Assembly: GCA_045641605.1 (NCBI GenBank) | Contig: JAZUHG010000002.1 | Coordinates: forward strand, 1-40,389 | DNA: 40,389 nt | Reading direction: 5' to 3' | Origin: Equivita sp045641605 | Lineage (GTDB): Bacteria; Actinomycetota; Coriobacteriia; Coriobacteriales; Eggerthellaceae | Shown here: piece after piece, positions 34,175 through 40,389 of the stretch | How the letters are laid out: each line of letters begins with the position of its first letter | How positions within the stretch are numbered: position 1 is the first letter of the stretch | Position numbers and translations under genes: made by a program | The notes under the pieces: generated by a model | What the model saw: only the letters and a program-made list of their open reading frames with translations | Told to the model about the DNA's origin: nothing | Database searches by the model: none

Positions 34175-35455
34175 ATGAATAAGAAGGACGACATAATTGT
34201 TGTCGAAGGCAACCAGACTTTAACGGGCACTGTTAAAGTTTCGGGGGCTAAGAATTCGGCGTTAAAGCTTATTGCCGCTAGTATTTTGGCACAAGGAAAG
34301 TGTGTTATCCAAAACGTGCCAGATATTTCTGATATTGATATTATGTGCAAGGTTCTTGAGAGCTTGGGCGCTTCTATTAAAAGAAGTGGTCATAAGCTTG
34401 ATGTTGATACCAAAAATATTAATAGTGTAGAAGCTTCTTATGATCTTGTTTCGCAGATGCGTGCAAGTATTGCTGTTTTAGGGCCTCTTGTTGCTCGTTT
34501 TGGTGAAGCAAAAGTTGCTATGCCTGGAGGTTGCCAGATTGGTGCGCGTAAAATTGATATGCACCTTATGGGGCTTCGTCAAATGGGTGTAAAGTTTGAC
34601 GTTAAACATGGTTATTTGAAGGCTTCTGTGCCGAAGGGGTTGCATGGTGCTAATATCCGTCTTGATTTTGCAAGCGTTGGTGCCACCGAAAACATTTTGA
34701 TGGCCAGCGTTTGTGCCGAAGGCAGAACTTTTATCGATAACGCTGCTAGGGAACCTGAAATTATTGACTTGTGTAACTTCTTAAACGAGATGGGAGCTAA
34801 GATTTCTGGTGCTGGAACTAGTGTTATAGAGATCGAAGGCGTGGATCCAACAAGCTTTAAGGGATGCACTCACAAGACTTGTGGAGACAGGATTGAAGCT
34901 GGTACATATCTTGTTGGAGGTGCTGCTACAGGTGGTCCTTTGACCGTTGAAGGCATTGACCCATCCTATTTAAAGACTGCTATTCGCAAGTTGCGAGACA
35001 TGGGTGTAGAAGTCGAGGTCGGGGAAGATTTTATTACTGTTAAACGTGACGTTTCAAAGCCCCTTCGTCCTGTTCAGGTTCAAACATTGCCACATCCAGG
35101 TTTTCCAACAGATTTACAAGCGCAATTTATGCTTTTAGCCTGCTATGCAGACGGAATTTCAATAATTACAGAGAATGTTTTTGAAAACAGGTTTATGTTT
35201 GCATCTGAAATCATGAGAATGGGTGCAAATATAAGGCTAGAAGAGCATCATGCGGTCGTAGAAGGCCCTGTTAGCTTGCAGGGGGCTCCAGTGTCTTCGA
35301 CAGACCTAAGAGCCGGTGCTTCGCTTGTTTTGGCGGGAATTATGGCCCAGGGAACAACCACTGTTACAGAGGTTGGCCACATCGATAGGGGATATGAAGA
35401 CTTCGTTAACAAATTGTGCCATCTAGGTGCGAAAATAGAACGAAAAAATCTTTAA
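34175..35455 (+). CDS. murA: UDP-N-acetylglucosamine 1-carboxyvinyltransferase MurA
   Basis: Transfers enolpyruvate from PEP to UDP-GlcNAc, the first committed step of peptidoglycan synthesis. The 426-aa product starts at ATG 34175; the longer frame from 34091 would add 28 residues unlike MurA. It shows VSGAKNSALKLIAASIL, the catalytic loop MPGGCQIGARKIDMHL with Cys120, and LPHPGFPTDLQAQFM and STDLRAGASLVLAGI. The catalytic Cys is the fosfomycin target. Its presence proves a walled cell and argues against a mycoplasma. No TGA codons. Confidence 0.97.
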   Translation: MNKKDDIIVVEGNQTLTGTVKVSGAKNSALKLIAASILAQGKCVIQNVPDISDIDIMCKVLESLGASIKRSGHKLDVDTKNINSVEASYDLVSQMRASIAVLGPLVARFGEAKVAMPGGCQIGARKIDMHLMGLRQMGVKFDVKHGYLKASVPKGLHGANIRLDFASVGATENILMASVCAEGRTFIDNAAREPEIIDLCNFLNEMGAKISGAGTSVIEIEGVDPTSFKGCTHKTCGDRIEAGTYLVGGAATGGPLTVEGIDPSYLKTAIRKLRDMGVEVEVGEDFITVKRDVSKPLRPVQVQTLPHPGFPTDLQAQFMLLACYADGISIITENVFENRFMFASEIMRMGANIRLEEHHAVVEGPVSLQGAPVSSTDLRAGASLVLAGIMAQGTTTVTEVGHIDRGYEDFVNKLCHLGAKIERKNL

Positions 35456-35491
35456 AAATCACTAATTTTTTGGAAATTTAATCAATTATTT

Positions 35492-35500
35492 TGTTATAAT
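35492..35500 (+). promoter_or_regulatory. Extended -10 promoter of gyrBA
   Basis: TGT-TATAAT with a possible TTGGAA -35 at 35470-35475 (19-bp spacing). The leader of about 100 nt contains two small hairpins (GCGT/ACGC and AGGTAG/CTACCT-like) and ends in the AAAGGAGG ribosome site of gyrB. No known leader family is recognised. Confidence 0.65.
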
Positions 35501-35603
35501 CTAAATGTTGCGTTAAACGCACATATTGGCAGGTAGAAACCTACTAAATATTGTGTTTTTAGGCAATTTTTTAAGGCCAAAAAAGTAATATAAAGGAGGA
35601 AAA

Positions 35604-37532
35604 TTGGCTGATCAAGAATCTAAGCATTATACTGGCGAAGACATTCAAGTTTTAGAGGGTTTAGAGGCGGTTCGTAAGCGTCCTGGCATGTATATTGGCT
35701 CTACTGGGCCAAGGGGTCTACATCACCTTGTATATGAGGTTGTAGATAATGCTGTGGACGAAGCACTTGCAGGTTTTTGTGAGAATATTGACGTAACCAT
35801 CCATAAGGACAATTCTATTACTGTTGTTGATGATGGTCGTGGTATTCCGGTTGACATTCATCCGAAGGAAAAAATTCCAACCGTTGAAGTTGTTTTAACT
35901 ATTTTGCATGCTGGTGGTAAATTTGGTGGCGAAGGCTACAAGGTTTCTGGTGGCCTGCATGGTGTTGGTGTATCAGTTGTAAACGCACTTTCATCTAAAT
36001 TAGTTGCTGAGGTTTCGCGTGATGGTAAAAAATACACCATGGAATGCGAAAGAGGTAAAACAACTCAAAAACTAAAGGAAGTTGGTAAAGCAGATAAATC
36101 TGGAACTGTTATTACTTTTTGGCCAGACCCAGAAGTATTTACAGAAACTACAGTTTATGATTATGACACTCTTGCAACTCGTTTCCGCGAGATGGCTTTC
36201 TTAAACAAGGGTTTGAAGCTTCATCTTTTGGATGAGAGAGACGGAAAAGAGCAAACTTTTTGTTACGAAGGCGGAATTGTAGATTATGTAGAGTTCTTGA
36301 CTAAGGGCAAAGAGTCCCTAAACAAGCCTATTTATTTCACTGCCGAGAATGCCGATGGCACAGTCGAAATTGCGATGCAGTGGACTTCGAGCTTTTCATC
36401 AAATAGTGTTTTGGCTTTTGCTAATAATATTAATACTCACGAGGGTGGTACTCATTTAGACGGTTTCAAACAGGCCTTAACTCGTGTAATAAATAATTAT
36501 GCTAGAAACAAGGGAATTCTTAAGGAAAAAGACAGCAACCTTTCTGGTGACGATTGCCGTGAAGGTTTAAGTGCTGTAATTTCTGTCAAGCTTCATGACC
36601 CACAGTTTGAGGGTCAAACCAAAACAAAGCTTGGTAATACAGAAATCAGACCTCTTGTTCAAAATGCTGTAAGCGATAAGCTTGCAAGTTATTTGGAAGA
36701 GAATCCTTCTCCTGCAAAGAAGATCGTATCTAAAGCTTCGCAAGCCTTGAAAGCTCGCGAGGCTGCAAGAAAGGCACGTGAGGCAACAAGGCGCAAAGGT
36801 GTTTTGGACTCGCTAAGTTTGCCTGGAAAGTTGGCAGATTGTTCAAGTCGCGAAGCTGAGAAAAGCGAGATATTCATTGTTGAGGGTGATAGTGCGGGTG
36901 GTTCTGCAAAGCAAGCACGTGACCGTCAATTTCAGGCTATCATGCCACTTCGTGGTAAGATTTTAAATGTAGAGCGTGCTGGGCTTTCGAGGTCTTTATC
37001 AAGCGAGACAATTTCTTCGTTGATTACAGCAATTGGAACTGGAATTGGTGAAGATTTTGATGCGGATAAGACACGTTACCACAGGATTATCATTATGACT
37101 GATGCTGATGTTGATGGTGCGCACATTCGTACATTGCTTCTCACATTTTTCTATAGATATATGCCTGAACTTATTCAGCGCGGTTACATTTATATTGCAC
37201 AGCCTCCAATCTTTGGTTTGAAAAAGAAGAACACAAAAAGCACGAAGGTTGAGCGATATATTTATGACGAAAATGCGCTTAGTGATACTTTGGCGGAGTA
37301 TGACGATGGTTCAAAGTTTGATGTTCAGCGATACAAGGGTCTTGGTGAGATGGACCCAGAGCAGCTGTGGGAGACAACCATGGCTCCAGACCAGCGTACG
37401 CTTTTGCAGGTTACAATCGATGATGCTGCAGAGGCTGAGCGTGTTGTTAGTGAATTAATGGGTGATGCTGTTGAGCCTCGTAAAGAGTTTATTCAATCGC
37501 ATGCCCGTGATGTTAGATTCTTGGATATTTAG
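35604..37532 (+). CDS. gyrB: DNA gyrase subunit B
   Basis: ATPase subunit of gyrase. The 642-aa product starts at TTG 35604 behind a consensus AAAGGAGG site. The GHKL ATPase domain shows YEVVDNAVDEALAGF, VVDDGRGIPVDIH and GGLHGVGVSVVNALS. The transducer domain follows, then TOPRIM with EGDSAGGSAKQARDR and MTDADVDGAHIRTLLLTFFYR, ending RFLDI, as is normal. All Trp codons seen are TGG. It is 15 bp upstream of gyrA in the same operon. Confidence 0.98.
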   Translation: MADQESKHYTGEDIQVLEGLEAVRKRPGMYIGSTGPRGLHHLVYEVVDNAVDEALAGFCENIDVTIHKDNSITVVDDGRGIPVDIHPKEKIPTVEVVLTILHAGGKFGGEGYKVSGGLHGVGVSVVNALSSKLVAEVSRDGKKYTMECERGKTTQKLKEVGKADKSGTVITFWPDPEVFTETTVYDYDTLATRFREMAFLNKGLKLHLLDERDGKEQTFCYEGGIVDYVEFLTKGKESLNKPIYFTAENADGTVEIAMQWTSSFSSNSVLAFANNINTHEGGTHLDGFKQALTRVINNYARNKGILKEKDSNLSGDDCREGLSAVISVKLHDPQFEGQTKTKLGNTEIRPLVQNAVSDKLASYLEENPSPAKKIVSKASQALKAREAARKAREATRRKGVLDSLSLPGKLADCSSREAEKSEIFIVEGDSAGGSAKQARDRQFQAIMPLRGKILNVERAGLSRSLSSETISSLITAIGTGIGEDFDADKTRYHRIIIMTDADVDGAHIRTLLLTFFYRYMPELIQRGYIYIAQPPIFGLKKKNTKSTKVERYIYDENALSDTLAEYDDGSKFDVQRYKGLGEMDPEQLWETTMAPDQRTLLQVTIDDAAEAERVVSELMGDAVEPRKEFIQSHARDVRFLDI

Positions 37533-37547
37533 GATATGGTGATATAA

Positions 37548-40151
37548 ATGGCAGATGAAAAAAATCTAAACGAAGAACCTAAAGAAGAAAAAGAAGAAAA
37601 GGCTGAAGAAAAAGCCGAAGAAAAAGCTACCACTGAGGAGCAAAAGGCTCAACAAATGATGATTGATATGCCTGATGCTCATGGTGCTGTTGTTGAGGCT
37701 AATGGTGGTGAAGGTACAACTGTTCGCGCAGCTTTTCTTGGTAAAGAAATGCAAACAAGCTTTTTGGAATATGCGATGAGCGTTATTGTTGCTCGTGCTT
37801 TGCCAGATGTTCGCGATGGTCTAAAGCCAGTTCATAGACGTATTTTGTACGCGATGGAAGATGCTGGTTTTACACCTAATAAACCTCATATGAAAAGTGC
37901 CCGTACAGTTGGTGACGTAATTGGTAAATATCACCCTCATGGTGATGTTGCTGTTTATGACACAATGGTACGTCTTGCCCAACCATTTAGTATGCGTGTA
38001 CCTTTGGTAGATGGTCACGGTAACTTCGGCTCTATTGATGGTGATAGTCCTGCTGCTATGCGTTATACAGAGGCTCGCTTGGATAAAGCCGCAATGGAAA
38101 TGCTCCGTGATTTAGATAAGGACACTGTAGATTTTGTTCCTAACTATGACGAAAGCTTGGAAGAGCCAGTTGTTTTGCCGGCTCGTTTCCCGAACTTGCT
38201 TGTTAATGGTTCAAATGGTATTGCTGTTGGTATGGCCACAAACATTCCTCCTCATAATTTGGGAGAGACAATTGATGCTGTATCGCTTTTGCTTGATAAC
38301 CCAGATGCATCAATTCAAGAATTAATGAAGGTTATGCCTGGTCCAGATTTCCCAACTGGTGGTCAAATCATGGGCAAAAAGGGCATACTAGATTATTATG
38401 AAACCGGTCGTGGCTCTTTGCAAATTCGCGCTAAGTGTGAAGTTGAAGAGCGAAAAGGTGGCAAGAGTGCCATTGTTGTTAAGGAAATTCCTTATCAGGT
38501 TAACCGTCAGCGTTTGTTGGAAAAGCTTGGTGAGCTTGTTCGCGATAAGAAGCTTCCGGAAATTGCCAACATTCACGATGGTGCTGACAGGCATGGCATT
38601 GATATTATCATTGAGCTTAAGAGCTCTGCAGTTCCTGAGGTTGTTCTTAACAAATTATATAAGCAAACTCAAATGCAAGTTTCTTTTGGTGTTATTATGC
38701 TTGCTTTGGTTGATGGCGTTCCAAAAATTTTGCCTTTGAAAGATATGTTGGGCCACTACATCGATCATCAAAAAGAGGTCATCACACGTCGTACTAAATT
38801 TGAGCTTGATAAGGCCGAAAAGCGTGCTCATATTTTAGAGGGTTATGTAATTGCACTTGATAATATCGATGAGGTTATCAAGATTATTCGCGGTTCTCAA
38901 ACAGATAAAGAGGCTGCAGAAAAATTAACAGAGAAGTTTGGCCTATCGAAGGCTCAGACCGATGCCATCTTGGAGATGAAACTTCGTCGATTGACAGGTC
39001 TGGAACGTGACAAGATTGAAGAAGAACTCAAAGAGCTCAAAGAACTCATCGCTTATTTGAAGCAAGTTTTGGAAGATGAGAGTCTTGTTCGAAAGATCAT
39101 TAAAGAAGAAATGGCAGAGATTAAAGATAAATATTCTAAAGATCGTGCAACTGAACTTTGTGACGATGCCAAGGATATTAATGTTGAAGATCTAATCGCT
39201 GAAGAAGACATGGTAATTACCATGACTAACAGCGGTTATATTAAGCGTATGCCAATTTCATCTTATAGAAACCAGAAGCGTGGTGGTAAAGGCTTGCAAG
39301 CTGCAAACCTTAAAGAAGATGACTTCGTAACAGATATCTTTGTTGCAAGTACTCACGCTTACATGCTTTTCTTTAGTAATAGCGGAAAAGTATATCGCAA
39401 AAAAGTATATGAAATTCCAGAGAGCTCTCGAACAGCTCGCGGAACGGCAATTGTTAACTTACTAAATTATGCTCCTGGCGAGACGACTGCAGCAATTATC
39501 GCTGTTAAAGATTACGCCAAGGATGAATGCTTAATGTTTGCTACCGAATCTGGAATGTGCAAAAAAACTGAGCTTGCTTTATATGACACAAACAGAGCTA
39601 ATGGCCTAATTGCCATCAAGCTTAAAGAGCATGACCGTTTGGTTGATGTTCAACGTGTTAAGAAAGATGACCGTGTAATTATGGTTTCATCCGAGGGCAA
39701 GTCAATTATGTGAAACGAAGAACAAGCACGTCCAACTGGCCGTGGATCTATGGGTGTTAAAGGTATGAACTTACCAGGAGACGCTAAACTTCTAGGTATG
39801 AATGTTTGCCAAGATGGAGCTGAGCTTCTTGTTGTTACCGAAAATGGTTATGGTAAACGCACACCTCTTAGCGATTACCCAGATCAAAACCGTGGTGGTA
39901 AGGGTGTATTTACAATTAAGATGACCGAGAAAAAAGGTCGCTTAGCTGTAATGAAAGTTGTTAAACCAGATGATGAGGTTATGCTAATTTCTCAAAATGG
40001 TATTTTGGTTCGTACTCAAATTTCTGGAATTTCGCAACTTGGAAGGGCCACACAAGGTGTTCGTATCATGAATGTTGGTGAATCTGACAAGGTTTGTGCT
40101 GTTTCAAAAATTGCTAGTGAGGAAGAAGAAGAACCAGAGACTTTAGTATAG
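37548..40151 (+). CDS. gyrA: DNA gyrase subunit A (TGA read as Trp722)
   Basis: Breakage-reunion subunit of gyrase. The joined 867-aa frame reads TGA 39711 as Trp722 in KSIM-W-NEEQARPTGR. The catalytic tyrosine is Tyr173 (AAMRYTEARL). The quinolone pocket reads HPHGDVAVYD, so the position equal to E. coli Ser83 is Val134, while Asp138 (Asp87) is kept. The C-terminal beta-pinwheel blades are complete, including QKRGGKGLQAANLK as the GyrA-box. The first 60 residues are an unusual acidic/lysine-rich extension (EEKAEEKAEEKA) before the conserved LGKEMQTSFLEYAMSVIVARALP. Confidence 0.97.
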
Positions 40152-40154
40152 CCT

Positions 40155-40389
40155 GTGGAAAATGATGTAAAACATTTTATTGACGAAAAACAGAGCTCTT
40201 TTAAAGTCGCCTGTAAAAATGTTTGGCATGTTTTTAAAAGAGATTTAAAAAGAATATTTTCAAAGCCTCTACTTATATTTGTATTTGTAGGGGCTCTTCT
40301 TTTGCCATGTTTATATGCGTGGTTAACAGTTTGAGCTAACTGAGATCCTTATGGCAATACTGGAAATTTAAAAGTTGCACTTGTTAATG
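40155..40389 (+). CDS. YhgE/Pip domain membrane protein, N-terminal part (two TGA read as Trp)
   Basis: The frame starts at GTG 40155, 3 nt after the gyrA stop, and runs off the right edge (78 codons seen). A basic cytoplasmic N-terminus (VFKRDLKRIFSKP) leads into the first transmembrane helix (about 40-60), followed by LTV-W-AN-W-DPYGNTGNLKVALVN. This is the YhgE/Pip signature, in which the Trp of the WDPYGNTGNLxVAVVN motif is strongly conserved; here it is TGA (40341-40343). Another TGA is at 40332. A YhgE/Pip gene after gyrA is, as I recall, seen in Coriobacteriia. Confidence 0.9.

Noticed and set aside
40332..40343. TGA as glycine (as in Gracilibacteria/SR1)
   Set aside because: The aligned residue is Trp in YebC, YhgE, LigA and the ABC exporter; glycine would not fit these motifs.
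1513..40389. Many genes look like frameshifted or nonsense-mutated pseudogenes
   Set aside because: All breaks are in-frame TGA only, never TAA, TAG or frameshifts, and they fall at Trp positions. Recoding explains them more simply.

Overview
The window is about 40.4 kb of AT-rich chromosome with every recognisable gene on the + strand. It carries housekeeping and envelope genes of a cell-walled, anaerobic, Gram-positive-type bacterium. The run rsmD-coaD-SepIVA-like-DUF177 and the pair gyrA-YhgE/Pip are actinobacterial in character. Together with trmFO, nrdDG, Asp23-DAK-recG and rplS-rnhB-yraN-comM-dprA they suggest a Coriobacteriia-like lineage, inferred from gene order and not proven. No phage, transposase, CRISPR, rRNA or tRNA gene was seen.

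The dominant observation is a changed genetic code. I count 39 in-frame TGA codons in 19 otherwise intact genes. Many fall where the family has tryptophan, most clearly YebC MSGHSK-W, YhgE N-W-DPYG, LigA and the ABC transporter. No gene ends in TGA; all end in TAA or TAG. TGG is also used, and exclusively so in the highly expressed or core genes (rplJ, nrdD, gyrB). UGA is therefore read as Trp (as in translation table 4). The organism has murA, LCP, NrdD, DprA and ComM, so it does not look like a mycoplasma. A standard-code annotation would break 19 genes into false pseudogenes; here they are joined.

Layout. 1-6.7 kb: end of an unrecognised gene, rplS, rnhB, then yraN-comM-dprA-trmFO-xerC, mostly overlapping or nearly touching. 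6.7-14.6 kb: asp23, a FakA-like DAK protein, a catalytically eroded RecG, rsmD, coaD, a SepIVA/DivIVA-like coiled coil, DUF177 and an ABC exporter. 14.6-20.9 kb: ligA, a repeat element, NrdR boxes, nrdD, nrdG and an MscS channel. 20.9-24.0 kb: a 128-bp inverted-repeat pair flanking 6S RNA and rarA, then the L10 leader with rplJ-rplL. 24.0-31.3 kb: an 849-aa membrane phosphatase/anti-sigma kinase fusion, yebC, a small helical protein, a polysaccharide deacetylase, a GT2 glycosyltransferase, an LCP protein and a NifU-type protein. 31.3-40.4 kb: a multi-pass GT-C-like protein, an amino-acid permease, murA, gyrB, gyrA and the start of a YhgE/Pip protein.

Functional groups: translation (rplS, rplJ, rplL, rsmD, trmFO); DNA maintenance and competence (rnhB, comM, dprA, xerC, recG relic, ligA, rarA, gyrAB); anaerobic dNTP synthesis (nrdDG with NrdR sites); and envelope building (murA, LCP, deacetylase, GT2, GT-C). 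Other points of interest: a three-copy structured repeat family with compensating changes in its stems, a helicase-dead RecG, terminator-like hairpins inside the 5' coding ends of rnhB and DUF177, an ATGA overlap at nrdG/mscS that looks like a relic of the old code, and a strong excess of the pentamer CTTCG/CGAAG.
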